DNA of 64,000 bases, taken from assembly GCA_021464245.1 (NCBI GenBank), contig JADCRB010000089.1:1-64000 (forward strand). Reading direction: 5' to 3'. Positions within the stretch are counted from its first letter, which is position 1; each line of letters opens with the position of its first letter. The notes below the pieces were generated by a model. That model did no database searches and was not told the origin of the DNA. It saw only the letters and a list, made by a program, of their open reading frames with translations. The position numbers were made by a program, and so were the translations under genes. This document shows, piece by piece, positions 44,353-57,988 of the stretch. The stretch is from Carallia brachiata (taxonomy: Eukaryota > Streptophyta > Magnoliopsida > Malpighiales > Rhizophoraceae).

Positions 44353-47300
44353 ATGGAGAAGATGAAGAGCGTGTTAAAACCAAAACCAAATCCGCAGCAG
44401 CAGTTGAGAGATTGGCAGAGAAGGCTTCGCCAAGAATGCCGCAACGTCGAGCGCCAAATCAGAGGTAAAGCCTCTTTTTTTATCTTTTTATTTTTGTTTT
44501 AAATAATTTTCCTTTTTTTCTTGCCTTTCTCTTAGTGGGTCCGATTTTGCGGTCGCGATTTCCATTTTCCTATTACAAATTTTGTGAATTTTTGACATTT
44601 TCTTTGGGTTTAATGTTTTTTTTTTCTTTTTTTTTGGGGTGATTAATATGGGTCAAAATTGGTCCTGGGTTTTTGGGGTTTTAGATGTTGCAATTGGGGC
44701 ACTTAATTTCAATCTGGGGTTTTTTTTTTTTTGTTTATAAGTTAGGTTGCCTGGCTGCTTGGTGTCTTTTTGATGGTGAATTTGTGTTAAAAAAAAAAAA
44801 TTGTTGTGGCTGTTTTGATATTTAGATATTCAGAGAGAAGAGAAAGGCGTGCATAAAGCAATTAAGGAGGCTGCCAAAAGAAATGACATGGGCTCTGCTA
44901 AGGTAATGCTTATTGCGGAGCATTATTATATGTACGATCAACTAAATTTATCACACTCATTCACATGCCTGCGGCAAGGAGGTTTTTGTTGGAGATTTTT
45001 TTTTTAATGTATTTTCTATTATCTGTGCTCAAAATCATTTTTCTCGTATCACTTTCATGTTTTTATTGGAGTTCTGGACATGGATCTGGTCCTTAAGGTA
45101 ATACTTACAAGTTTCTAGATGGGCTAATTTTTTTACTTCAATGGGAAGTTAATTTTTTGAGCTGATCGGAAGGGAAGATTGAAACATTTTTTGTTGTGGC
45201 TTTCCTTCACTTAGCTGTGAATTTACAGTTTTGATCTAAGAACCAGGAAGACATCAGATCATTGATAACTGCAATCTACTGGGGGCTTTGGGGAAGTCAG
45301 AATAGGAGTGCACTTATCTATAGACCTGCTAAATTACTGTACCTTGGAGTAGTTAAGATATAGAAGAAAAGGCTCTCTATTGATTCAAATGCTGAAAAAT
45401 CCAAGATTTGTACGTTTGCTTGGTTGAAGAGCTTAAGGAGTTATTATAAGACAACTCATAGAGTTACAACATCATCCAGGGGCTGAAGGCACTAAATTAA
45501 TTATGATTATTGATTTTAAACCCAAAGAGAAGAAAATTCTGATTGTCTAACCGAGCCTGTCAATAATTATGTCTAAAAAAAATGAAGAATGAATGAGGCT
45601 AAGAAATGGAAAGAGAGATTGTCTTTTTTCTTTGGCCCCAGGGGGTGGGGGGGTTCTATAACTCTGATTATCTGATAAGAGCAAATGAAGGAGATGACTA
45701 TCCTAAAGGAAAGTGGGAACTTTAACAAGTGGACAAGAACATTAACCAGCATTCTGTGACCTATTAACAACCCCGACCAAAGTTACCAAACAAAAATGTG
45801 TTAACATAGCTAAAACTGCCATGACACTGAGCTATTGATTACTTATGGTCAGAGCTAAGTCTCCAAAATTTCTAGTCAAAGAACCAGCCCCTCTGCTCTG
45901 TCTTGTGTATGGATACATTTTAAAACTCAAGATATGTATGGAAGAACCCAGAATAATGATTTAGTAGAAAAGGGAAACAAAGTTAAATTGGAGACATAAA
46001 ACAGCATGAAGAGAGGAATTGGATAAACCATTCTATCTGCCTCAATCCAGATATCTAGTAAGACTGTGCAGACAGATGTTTACAATCAAATATGAGATAA
46101 TAAGTCTAAATACATGCAAACCAATAGCCAATGCACAAAACACACAGAAGGCATTGCCCTATAGTCCCTGCATTCCAGGTTTTCAAACATCACAGGAATT
46201 CTGGAATAGCATGCAACAGCTAAAGAATATGAAATATTGATTTAAAGAAGGATTTGGGCATTTGGTGTGAATATGAATCACAGACGTGGGATGTAATTGA
46301 CCAAAAAATAAATTAGCAAGAAAGTTGAAGTGAAGTAAATATCAAGCAGAAAATCATAGAGAAAGGGCAGCAGACTCAGTTTAACTAATTCCTGCTTTCC
46401 AACAGCAAACTGAAATACCTGATTGTGGGTTCTATGGGATCAAATTAATGCTCGAGACAAATGATTATGGAATAACGTGGTCATTGCATTGTAGAGTTCA
46501 TGTCACCCTCAAAAATCCCGTGGCAAAGATTCTGTTGAATACCTTTCTGTGAAGCCTTGTTGTATTTTTTTTTTGGTCCATTAGGAAGCCTATTGGGCTG
46601 TGAGCTACACAATAGGGGGTAGCTCTTCCCATTCCCATAAACCCCATACTTCATTCCTAGGAAGAGAACCCGAGACCTCCAAGAAGGAGTTTTATGTTCT
46701 TAATCACTAAGGTGTCCCTTGAGGGACTAGTGCAGTTTTTTTTATATGCTCATTTAGAGCTCTACCCTTTTGTGTTCTTCAGGCACTTGCAAAGGAAATT
46801 GTAAGGTCAAGAAAAGCAGTGAATCGTCTTCATGAGAATAAGGCCCAACTGAATTCTATATCAATGCACCTTGGAGAAAGTGTTGGTATGGTGCTTCAAT
46901 CAATGCCATGTTTTATTCCAATATTCTCCCTGTATGTATATCTATTTTAAATATCACTATCATGGTGTTTCCAACTGGGGAAATTGATGTAATGGAATCA
47001 TTTCCTCCACGATGTAATATCGTAAAGAGATGGATGTTCTAGTTAACATAGCTTCTTGTCATTTGCATTAGAACTATGACACCTTAATGTTCTTTTCTAT
47101 TTTTCAGCAATTGCTCGCACAGTGGGCCATTTGTCCAAAAGTGCCGAGGTCATGAAACTAGTCAATAATCTAATGAAAGCTCCGGAAATGGCTGCCACAA
47201 TGCAAGAATTCAGCAAGGAAATGACTAAGGTAATTTGGATACTAATTTGTTTGAGAGTAATTCATGTGCAGAGAAACAACTATTTTTCATCATAGTCTTT

Positions 47301-48401
47301 ATATGCTGATCTGTTAATAGCAATGTTGGCTGTTCCTGGTTACCTGCCACTGCTTGAAAAGCACATTAGAGATGCAACATGCATGCGAACTGCATGATGG
47401 GTTTTATTGCGTAATTTCCTTAGAAAGTGCAATATTTCAAGATGTTGGGCTTCCATTAGAATTGATGCGCAGAAATGCTACGGAATTAGGATATATCCGA
47501 TTTTTCATCCAAGTGGCCCGACAGCCCCCATATGAGAAATATTGTCACTAAATAGTTGCTTGTTCCTGGTTATTTGCTTCTGCTTGAAAACCACATCGGG
47601 GATGCAACAGACATGCTAAGTGCATGTAGCTTGACAAACCCTATCACTTAATTTCCTTAGAAGTTGCAGAATTTGAAGATTGTGGGATTCCATTGTAAAT
47701 TATAACTGGAAAATGCCTTGGAACTAGTATCTATCCAAATTTTCATCAAAGTGATCAAATGAGGCTCCTGTAACAACCATATTTGTTGAGTGTTTCAAAT
47801 GTAAGAAATGTGAATTCAAGCGATTTGCCCATTTTTCTGTAATATGGAAAGATGAATGGTATGCATGCACAAACATGCCAGCGCCTTCCCTCCTCTCTCC
47901 ACCCCGTCCCCCTCTCTCTCCCTCACATGCACATTTTAGGTTCAGAACATTCACTACAAGTTTGAGATTTTTTTTAAAGCAAACATTCTTGGGTGTGTAT
48001 GTGTCAAGGTCTAATCGCAAATGTTTTCGCAGGCTGGAGTTATTGAAGAAGTGGTAAATGATGCGGTGGACACAGCTTTGGATTCAGAGGATATAGAAGA
48101 GGAAATTGAAGAAGAAGTCGATAAGGTGCTGACAGAAATAGCTGGTGAGACAGCTGCCCAGCTTCCTGAAACCGTCAGAAAGGAAAGAGTGAAGGCACCT
48201 GCCCAAAGAGCGACCACCTCCCAGGAAGTATGTCTAATTGTTTCCCAAGTTTTCTTTGCATGGTTTGAAGAGACCATTGACCTGACATGGTTGTATCCAA
48301 TTTGTAATACTTAACAGGAAGAAGCCATAGCAGAGGGTGCAGATGACGACGAGGAAGAGCTAGAGCAACTAAGGGAACGGCTTGCGAAAGTGAGATCATA
48401 A
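44353..48401 (+). CDS. VPS24: VPS24, ESCRT-III subunit (CHMP3 homologue)
   Basis: VPS24 assembles with VPS2 and SNF7 on endosomes to cut vesicles into multivesicular bodies and is disassembled by the VPS4/SKD1 ATPase. Six exons (44353-44464, 44826-44902, 46783-46885, 47108-47229, 48033-48227, 48318-48401), all GT-AG and in phase, encode 230 residues, the normal length. The N-terminus is basic (MEKMKSVLKPKPNPQQQLRD), followed by the long helical Snf7 domain with RQIRDIQREEKGVHKAIKEA and HLSKSAEVMKLVNNLMKAP. The C-terminal half is strongly acidic (EDIEEEIEEEVDKVL) and ends with EQLRERLAKVRS, an MIM1-type motif for binding VPS4. No frame damage. Introns 2 and 4 carry a SINE and a tandem duplication. 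Confidence 0.96.
46565..46730 (-). mobile_element. tRNA-derived SINE in VPS24 intron 2
   Basis: On the minus strand a CCTTAGTGATTAAGAAC segment (box-A-like) is followed by GGAGGTCTCGGGTTCTCTTC (box-B-like, 46661-46680). A body then ends in GGACC plus ten A (plus-strand T at 46565-46574). This is the plan of a plant SINE with A tail. It is antisense to VPS24. Target duplications were not found. Confidence 0.55.
47327..47760. repeat. About 230-bp tandem duplication in VPS24 intron 4
   Basis: Copies at about 47327-47550 and 47557-47760 share GTTCCTGGTTA, CTGCTTGAAAA, GATGCAACA and TAATTTCCTTAGAA in the same order, at roughly 70% identity. Neither is coding, although the first leaves a 65-codon open frame. 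Confidence 0.65.
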
Positions 48402-50580
48402 TTCTGGACATCCTCACTAGGTCGTGAAGGGGAATTTGCAGTCACAATGGGCTGGTCGGTGCCCATCATAGTAATGTAACCATAATTTTATGCCGATAGC
48501 ATGTCTCTACAATGTGACATGTCTGTGCACTGTGATGCTAGTTTTCATTGTAAATGTAGGGATTGATTGTCTTCGATATTCAGTATATCTGGATGGCCCT
48601 CAAACAAATTTATGCATTTGTACTGGGTTAGAGGGCAATCCTTTAATACGTGCTTCAGAGGTCCACTTCAATTCAGCTTTCTGCTCTTTTTGATCCGAAC
48701 GTTTGCATTGCACTTGTTCCCTTGGTTGTAATTACTTGCATTTCCCCCTCCCCTCACTGTTGACAATTGCCCGGGCCAGCTATTAGTTTTTCAAAGATTT
48801 TTTTATTTTTTTTTTCAATGCTCTATACGGTTAGAAAGTAACCTTAAGTTGTCCCATGAGCTAGAAGATAATAAGTGAAGTGACGTCAAACTTACTAGGG
48901 AAACAATTCCATAATTTAGAAAGCTATCTTATTAGTCACAACTGTTTATTTTTTTTTTTATAATCGTTTATATATGACATGTATTAATTAATTATTAAAA
49001 AGTTAAAAATTAAATATATAAAATTTATTATTAAAAAATATTAATATTTTAATTTTTGATTAATGATTATAAAAAAAAATAATAACTATTCGTAACAAAT
49101 CCTTCTAAAATGATATACTCTCAACTATTGAAAATAACAAAATTAAACGTAGCAATCTTTGAGTTGGGTAATTGCGTACATGATCTACATGATCGGTTTC
49201 AACTTGGCGTAAAGTAACAGAAAGAGAAACAAGAAGTGCAACATGGGGGAAAAGCATCAACTAAAGTTCAAGTGCTTGCGTTGATGGTGACATAATAAGT
49301 ATTGTACAGGCTGCAACACGACTCTTACAAAACTGAAAAACTTCCTACCAAAAATCTGTTTGGGACAAGCAAAGTCAGTCACCGCCGATGTCCACCTCGC
49401 CCTCCGTCGTCCCTTCCACGCCGCCGAACACGCAAACACCAAAGATTTATCATTTTTTTTTTTAATATGAGACTGTTCGGTACCTAACTTAATAAATTAA
49501 TTAATTTAAAATAATTTAAACATAATTCTAAAAAACGATAAAAGTCTCTTCTAATATATATATATATATATATATAGTTCGCATGATGATACCACTGCCA
49601 CCCCCGGTGGGCCTGCCCACTAAATTAAAGGTCTGGCACATTTAACGGTAACGATGGTTATGATCTCATCTGACAAAAAAATGAAAAGAAAATATTTAAT
49701 AAGATTATTTACATGCGATTAAAGTACAATTGGGGATTGGGACTGAATTTATAAAGTACAATTGGGACTGAATTTAAAGGAAAGAAAATAATAAATTTTT
49801 AGAGGTAGATTTACTGTACTGTTAATTTGATATTACCTAAAATATGGTTTCAGGTCAACGTCAAAATGCACACTCAGAATAGCTATTTAGGACAAATATT
49901 ACATGCGGATAGGATAGGAGCGTTAAAATCTGACCTAATTTAATAAATTGATTTGAATTCATCATAGAAAAATAGGATCTAAATCTGATTTAAAAAATAA
50001 TTTAATTTAAAATGACTTAAATCTAATATAACTTAAAAATCTTAAGTCAAACTCATATTCGAGTTAAATGATTCGTCTGACCTGAATTTTTTTAAGAGAA
50101 AAAAATAAAATAAAAAATTTAGCATATTTTATATTATAAAAATATAAATTATACAATTTTTAATATAAATTTTAATTATAAATTTTGTAGGAATGTTTTT
50201 AAATTTTTTATGTAGTTTTAAATTTTATTTTGAGTTTTTAAAATATTTTTAAAAAGTTTCTTAAATTATTTTTTAATTTTATAATTTTCTTTAATTTTTA
50301 AGAATTTTTAATAAAATTTTTAAATTTTTAGTAAAAAATCTCACGTCATCATTTTGATGACATGATCAACCCGTGAGTTGATCCGAACCTAATTTAAACC
50401 TAAAGTGATTCGAATTCAAAGTAACTCAATTCAAACTTGATTCGATGACTCATTTTGACACATTTACATGAAGAGTATGTTTTATTTTATTTATTATATA
50501 CGATCAATAAAATAATAATTTTATTAACAAATAATAATATATTTTCTAAAAAAGTTTTTATTTATATATTGTTTTTAAAG
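48402..50580. other. VPS24 3' flank and AT-rich spacer
   Basis: The VPS24 3' untranslated region reaches perhaps 48700. AT-rich DNA follows, with a GC-richer patch at 49230-49445 that I do not recognise and a TA microsatellite at 49554-49576. No gene seen. Confidence 0.6.
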
Positions 50581-50919
50581 GTGAGTTGAGCTTAATCAAT
50601 AAAAACTGTTCGCTCACTCAACGCCCCAAATGGACTGGCGTGCAAATTTGTAGACAGGGACCACTGCACACGTCGACCTTTCTTCCCGCCCGCACCGCAA
50701 GCCAAAAGAGGGAAAAGGCAACGCCACATCGCTCGTGGCCAAGCCAACAAACAATCCGCTCTTCGTTCGTTTAGACTGGCAGTTGGGGCCACCCCACACC
50801 CACCCGTCTTCTTCTAATATCCCCTTCTTCGCCCTTTTTCTTAATTCTCACAAACACAAAAATCTATCTCAGAGTACAGAACAAGGCAACCCAAAAAGAA
50901 AAAAACGCAGAGAGAGAGA
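50581..50919 (+). promoter_or_regulatory. Promoter and leader of the carboxypeptidase gene
   Basis: GC-richer than the spacer to the left. It contains ACACGTCG (ACGT core) near 50668 and a CT-rich leader with an AGAGAGAGA run just before the ATG. No clear TATA box was identified. Confidence 0.35.
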
Positions 50920-53900
50920 ATGGAGATACAGAAACATGTGTGTCTGTTTTATGTCTGATGTTCGTTGCATGCCGCGCTGGTCTTTCCCAGGCGGAACTCC
51001 GCCTGCCCAGGTCCAACTTCCCGTCGCTGCAGGCGGAGGAGATGATAAGGCACCTCAATCTTTTTCCGCCGCAGGATGTTAACGTCGTCGAACACGACGA
51101 CCACCTCGACCGCGCCCATCCATCCAAGAGGATCGTCGAGAAGAGGTTTGTGTTCCCTAACGTCATCGGCGAGGAGAAGAAGGATCCAGGGGTTTCTGTC
51201 GAGGATTTGGGCCACCACGCTGGTTATTACAAGATTGCCCACTCCCATGCCGCCAGGTCCGGTCCCTCTGTCTCCAATTCCCACCCTTCAATCAAAATTT
51301 TTATTTTTTATTTTTTTTGTTTCTCTCTCTCTTTGTGTCTATGTTGTTTCGTGAGCACTGCCATTGTTTTAAATGTTTAGGCTTTGTTTTTATGTTTAGG
51401 GTTTGATTACGAAAAATTAAACATTTGTAATAGTGTTTCGGTTGGCCGCCCGGATTTGATTAGAATATTCATAATTAGATTCAAGGGTTTTTAGTGTTGC
51501 TAAGAGACCTTGGAATGGCCACAGGGCTGTAATCTTTTTTGGGGTCTTAAGGCTTGAACATTATTATGTGATGTTGTCAACTTGAATGGTGCTATGATTT
51601 GAGGTTTCGTTCAAGATTGCGCCTTTTGTTCCGTCTCCCTGGTGATTCTATTGCAGACCCTTACATTTTACCAGCTATTGTAACCCTCATCAAATTCTGT
51701 TACTTTTGCAAACCTAGTTTTCTCAACGAAGTTTTGGGGATTGTTTGTGTAAGTACTTGATATTCCAATTGTTTCAGGGACGGCTAATTTCAAAGGCTTT
51801 AGTTAGTTGCTGCCACCATTACAGATAATTCTTATTAGTTACTTGCAACCTAAAGTGTTTGCTTATGTGGGTCAGTTTTATCCTCTTTAATTCCGTGCTG
51901 ACCTATCCTAGTTGTTGCTTGTAGGATGTTTTACTTCTTCTTTGAGTCCCGCAACAGTAAGGAGGATCCTGTCGTCATTTGGTTGACAGGCGGACCAGGC
52001 TGCAGCAGCGAGTTGGCTCTCTTCTATGAAAATGGTCCGTTTACTATTGCACCCAACATGTCTCTTGCGTGGAATGAGTACGGTTGGGACAAGGTATTCA
52101 TTTTGCTTTGTCCTTTTCTTGTCTGTATTTTGTAATTAGGTTTTCTTAAGTTGGCATCTGTTTGTTGTATCGCAGTCACGTAGTCATGGGTTTCGTTCAT
52201 TGTACATAGATATGGTGATAGTGTAGGATCCTTGGCCTGTTGCATTATATGTCTAAATTTTACCTTGTATTAAGTGGAAGTAACCAACTTTTTTTTTTTT
52301 TTTTTTTTTTTTTTTGAGAATGTGGAAGTAACCAACTTATATCAGCCTGTCTTTGTTTTAATTTGAGTCTTCATATATGGCCGCCATTCTCCTCTAGGAT
52401 ATTCATGTATAATTCATTTTGTCAGACCTATTTTGCTTTCAGATGAACTTGGTCTCTATGCTTTTGATTTCAAAATACACAGCATTCGTTGTGGTCTTGA
52501 ATCATATTTACATGAAATACTTGGCGATGTATCGTGTACACCTTATTTAACCTTAATCGATCTGTCAGTGCAATGATTGGACCATAATAATGCTGTTCAG
52601 CTGAAAAGTGAAAGAACAGAGAAGAAAATATGTGCTATTGAATCTCTTTTGCAATTTTTTGGCTCACCTTGCATTTGACTTCTATTTGTCTCTGCTCACT
52701 AGCTTCAGATTTCTTTTAGGGTCCCTTATGACACCTACTGATTAGTGAAAAGAGAGATTCTAATTGCAAGAAATGTTTGCAGGTTTCAAATCTTCTTTAT
52801 GTTGACCAACCTATTGGGACTGGGTTCAGTTACAGTTCTGATGCACGTGACATTCGTCATAATGAAGATGGAGTTAGTAATGACCTGTATGACTTTTTAC
52901 AGGTTGGTTATCCATTGACTTTTCCATACTAGAGAGCTATACTAATGTACAATTCTGTACTTGTTGTGGTGTTCATATTTGGGGAAAAGCCGATGGAGAA
53001 TCAGGGATGTCTATTTTGTGAATTTAAGTATGTACCCATGCTGATAGAATTAAGTGGGTTCTTTCTCTGACCTCAGGCCTTCTTTGAGGAGCATCCTGAA
53101 TTTGCAAATAATGATTTCTACATAACAGGAGAATCATATGCTGGCCACTATATTCCTGCCTTTGCTGCTCGTGTCCACAAAGGGAATAAGGCTAAAGAAG
53201 GAATTCACATAAACCTCAAGGTATGTATCCGAGTTCACATATTCTCATCTTTGATGGGCCTATTTTTCTAATATTAATCGTTACTGAAATTGTTGAGCAG
53301 GGATTTGCCATTGGCAATGGGCTTACTGATCCTGCAATCCAATACAAAGCTTACACAGATTATGCATTGGACATGGGAATAATAAAAAGACTGAGTATGA
53401 TCGTATCAAAAAGGTGGTTCCAGTTTGTGAAATGGCAATAAAGCTTTGTGGTAATACTATATCTTAAGTTTCCCTGGATATTCTGTGAGCAATTGATACG
53501 TGTCCTATTATTTCATTTCTTCAAGCCTTATTATCTGGTGGAAGTTTTATTTTATATTAGCTTCTCAGACACTCTTTTTTTTTCCCCCCATTTCAGGCAC
53601 CGATGGTACTATATCTTGCATGGCTTCCTATTTCGTTTGCAATACCATATTCAGTAGCATTATGGCACATGCTGGTAACATAAATGTAAGGCATCATAAA
53701 TCTTCTCTTGAATACGAGGCAGGAAAACTGGGGTTTCATTGTTATTTTTGTTGTTATTTCACCACATAATATTTTCTGTGAAAAACAGGCTACTTTTTTC
53801 TTTTGTGATCAATCTGAGGAAGTCAGTTAAAACAGCATAAACCAATCCACTTAATATGATATTGTACCAAGATGGAAAGATGATCGACTGCCAAAAAGAT

Positions 53901-54913
53901 ATGATTGTCTCGTGTTTTAGTCTTTTAGTGTGCTTTGGGAGCTTGTGGGCTGGGATGGCTTTTCCCCTTATTAACAACACATTTATCCCTTTATTGGCTC
54001 GAACACGGGATGGTGATGCTTTTTGCCAACATCCCAGCAGTGTTAGGACTACGCGGCCTGCTTATTGTATTCTGCCACCATATTTATGCACAAAAGAAAA
54101 TGTACAACCCCGGCATGTTTTGGCTCTGATGAGCATGACATTGTTTTTTCTGCAGTACTATGACATCAGAAAGAAATGCGAGGGAAGCCTATGCTATGAC
54201 TTCTCAAACATGGAGACATTTTTGAACCAGAAATCCGTTAGGGATGTGCTTGGAGTGGGGACTTTGGATTTTGTGTCCTGCAGCCCTACAGTGTATCAGG
54301 CCATGCTGATGGACTGGATGAGGAATCTTGAAGCTGGCATTCCTGCACTTCTTGAGGATGGAATCAAGTTGCTTGTGTATGCTGGAGAATACGATCTCAT
54401 CTGCAATTGGCTTGGTGAGTCTTTTGCGGAAAGTTAAATACATCATTTGTTATGAATTGGGATTTTGACCAAATAAAAGGTTGCAAGTTTCGTGTATGTG
54501 ACAATTTCCTTGTTTACACGAGCAGGTAATTCAAGATGGGTTCACGCAATGGAATGGTCTAGCCAAAAAGAGTTTGTGGCATCAAATGAAGTTCCATTTG
54601 AAGTGGATGGTTTAGAAGCTGGACTCTTGAAGAATCATGGACCTCTTACTTTCCTTAAGGTTCGTCCCTATATCTGTTCCTCGCCCCCACCCCCATCTCC
54701 CTCCTCCTCCTCCTCCTCCTCCTCAATTATTTCATTTGTGAATTGTTAGTGCTGATGTAATTGTATGTTTTTATCTGCCAACAGGTCCATGATGCCGGAC
54801 ACATGGTTCCGATGGACCAGCCCAAGGCTTCATTGGAGATGCTGAAGAGGTGGACTCAGGGCAAATTAGCTAAAGCAGGAGATAACCCGGACAATTTGGT
54901 TGCTGAGATGTGA
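50920..54913 (+). CDS. SCPL49: Serine carboxypeptidase-like protein (SCPL47-49 type), with two apparent frameshifts
   Basis: An S10 peptidase that removes C-terminal residues, made with a signal peptide and working in the vacuole or outside the cell. Nine exons: 50920-51256, 51925-52093, 52783-52902, 53077-53220, 53301-53450, 53597-53685, 54156-54414, 54526-54659, 54785-54913, all GT-AG. Together they span about 510 residues, the family length. The oxyanion region is [20 protein letters not shown] and the catalytic Ser lies in GESYAGHY. Asp is in [11 protein letters not shown] and His in [12 protein letters not shown]. The propeptide and [14 protein letters not shown] match the SCPL47-49 subgroup. 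Two single-base losses interrupt the frame: near 50956 inside the signal peptide and near 53385-53392 in an A run of exon 5. All else is intact, so they may be assembly errors. Confidence 0.9.
52288..52315. repeat. T tract in intron 2 of the carboxypeptidase gene
   Basis: About 27 T in a row, flanked on both sides by the same GTGGAAGTAACCAACTT segment (52274-52290 and 52322-52338). The segment is a target-site duplication of 15 or more bases around an inserted A/T tail, the trace of a severely truncated non-LTR insertion. Confidence 0.7.
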
Positions 54914-57900
54914 TTACCTTTTAAAGTCAGACGACTAGTTTAATTTGGTTTCCCAGACGGTCTTGTATATAAGTGCTGCTCGTTGAAGCAGAAATTTATA
55001 CAGACGTCCAATATGGTTTGCCATTACAGTAACTGAGTTGTTAAATTAAAGCAAATAATTGTCGTTCCGATTCCATGTTTGCATAGCTTAGTTGCAAATC
55101 TGTGCTGCTCTCTATATTTATGCACTTATAAGGTGATGCAAGAGTATTGACTGATGTGGGTGAGGGTAGGCATGTTTCGTGCACTATACACTGGCTTGAA
55201 TCAGTTACGCCCTTGAGCTTATCTGACAAGGCACTTAAAGTTGGCAGACGCTTAAACTCCGAAAGATTCTGACCGTTCCATGGCGTCATTCATTCGGTAT
55301 CTGCCCTCTCATGCCCATAGAACCATCGTAGAGGACACAAAGGAACTCTTGAGGAGGCCATGACATTAGCAATGTATCGTCCAACGTGCGTTTTGCGAAG
55401 CTAATTTTTGTGTTCTGATGCATCCAGGGGTCAAGTTAAGTAGATGAGTGCACTAATTGGTTCAATTCCCCAATACAATTAAGAAATGGAGACATGCTCT
55501 TAGTTTACAGGGTGGGGGTTTGCCATTTGCGGAGCTAATTTTGCACCATTATTGACATGGGAAACAGTTTGATGAACGAGTTCAAAATGGCCGGTTCAGA
55601 GAAGAGGGAGGATTGATTGGCGTAAGCCCCATAGTTCCATAGCTATTTGCTGTTTGCGCATTTTTGTTACTCCCTTCAGCACACTGTACTTAAATGTTTG
55701 TACATCATTTTATTTATAAAAAAAAAAGAGGGAAAAAGTGAGCGGGACTTACGTTGGCCCTGCGCCCAGGTTTGTCAATCTCTCCCCTCTCTCACGAAGT
55801 GTGAATAATTTTATCAATGAGTAACGATATACATCTTCAGTGTTTTTATTTAAGCCAGTATTCCGATTAAAATTATGATTGATATTTTTAAAATAAAACT
55901 GATAATTTTTAAAATACAAAAATAACAAATTTTTAAAAAATATTAGTTTTCATTTTAAAAAAATCACTCATAATTTCAATTAGGACACCGCCTGAAACAA
56001 AAACACTCGAGACACTAACATTTTTTTGTTCATCATTCGTCATCTGTCTGTCAACCTTGAGGTTCAGCGACAGATACCTTTGTTAGAGGATGAGGACCCT
56101 TATTTGATGACCCAAGGGTCGTTGTTTTTCTATTTTCTCTGTTGGCGAAGAGGTGTGGGATTTCAATGGTTAAGGGTTCTTCTTCTACATCAAACTGGCA
56201 TAGATACGTTCATGGGAATCACATAGGCATCTGCTTCCCATTCCCAAAGGAGGATACTGGTGTAATTTTGACTTCTAAACAGCGGTTCTTGGTTGGAGAT
56301 TCTTTTATAATTTCGTAATCAATTGCCATATATTCTGGTGTGGCTCCAACATAAAACGTCTTATTGCTTGAAAACTTACTCGTTGCGAGCATTGAAATGT
56401 GCACTCTTATATCAACATCATGTTCTACTTGAGTTGTTGGACTAACAGCTATCTGATACCTAGGTCTAACTGCAACTATAAATTTCTAGGGACAGATTCA
56501 GCAGCTTTTGAAGGATGTGGATGGCGAATTTTTGCCGGTGATACTGTCCGTCTCGGTATTTCTCCTTCCTTTAATGATGGTCGATTTTTTAGCAATACGA
56601 AAAATCGCAGGAAGTGTTCGATAAGAATAACGATAACTTATTTTCTTACAGGACACTCATATCTGTCCAGGGATCGGACGACGACATAGACAGTTATAAC
56701 CATTCGATATGTGTTCTAACTACAAATTTCATGCACGAAAGAAAAAGGAGAATGCTTCAGGATCTTTCAGGATTTGGATGGTGGTACTTCATTACATGTT
56801 AACTTGTACATTTTTCCTATGCCATTATGTGTTCATAAAAAGATTATGGACATTATTAATTGAGGTTGCCGTTGTCATAGGCAATCATCCAAAGCTTACC
56901 GAAATGTTAACTCGACATACAGCAACAAGACATGTTGCAGTTGACAAAAAATGAGGAGACATGGACATTCTTATATATCATTATTTTTGGTTTGTCTGGA
57001 GTCTAGACTCTGCAATGTGCTGTCCATTTGCACGTTGTTTTATGTACTCAAACCATGATTTCCCGTAGAATTTGAGAAGCTGTGCACACGAGCCAAGAAA
57101 ATTTGGGAGCAGTTGAGGTTGAGCCTAAACATACTGGACCTTTTTCTCATTTTCTTCCCCTGTTTGCATTTTATTCAAATTCTTTCTACATTTGCATTTT
57201 ATGCCTATTACACATGCAAAATCTTTCAACAGTTGAAAGGAAGACTGGCAAGAATTCGAAATATGCCTGACCTTGGATTTGCTTCTTATCTGGCCTTAGT
57301 GGGGAGGAGATGATGCTGATGCTAACCAATGCTTTTCCGGAAAGCCGGCATAATCACTCTTTCTGCTGCAGATAGCAATTTTTTCTCAAACCATTTGATC
57401 TAAGGTCGATGAGATTAAACTTGCTGCCTGAAAGCATCTCCATATACCCAGTGGCTTACCTAGCCCAGGGATTGTTCTAAACAACAGGTCATTTGCCTGC
57501 TATGACAGGCAGATGAGCTAAACCACAGTAGGAATTGATAGAAGAACTTGTGGGACACCATGACATGCTGGTGAGCTGATCATCTTGCTATTGTCAACAA
57601 ATAAGTAGGTGAACATCTTATGTCCCTTTTAACTTTGATTCAGACTGGAAAGCAAAAAGGCTTTAGGCACAGCCAAACCGGCTAAAACAGATTCCTACAT
57701 AATTGGAAGGCTTAGAGCGATTGTGATACATGCTGAATCCAGGACAAGATATAGAACCCAAAGCCCAGTTTTTCGAAATGGAAGATGTTTCCTTCTTTTT
57801 GAATTACTGAAAAAGGAGGCATGAAATGTAATGACTGGCCATGGTTTTTCAAACTGTTTTAGTCCCCATTTTATTACAGAAATCTTACACGACAAAAGAC

Positions 57901-57988
57901 ACAAGCAAATGGAGTTTCATCATCGTTCTTTCAGAGATATAAGCAGAAAAACAAATCAAAGAGACCCCATGAGTGCAAATTACAAAAA
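54914..57988. other. Intergenic region, no gene recognised
   Basis: The carboxypeptidase 3' flank is followed by 3 kb of moderate AT content. Open frames at 56399-56689, 56614-56802 and 57082-57313 overlap in different frames and match nothing I know. A decayed gene or transposon at 56000-57350 is possible. I cannot name it. Confidence 0.5.

Noticed and set aside
47354..47551. 65-codon frame in VPS24 intron 4
   Set aside because: Lies within one copy of a non-coding duplication; flanking exons splice in phase without it.
50735..51354. Alternative frames over the carboxypeptidase first exon
   Set aside because: The S10 propeptide motif and splice phases fix the true frame; the others are shadows, though the signal-peptide part needs the 50920 start.
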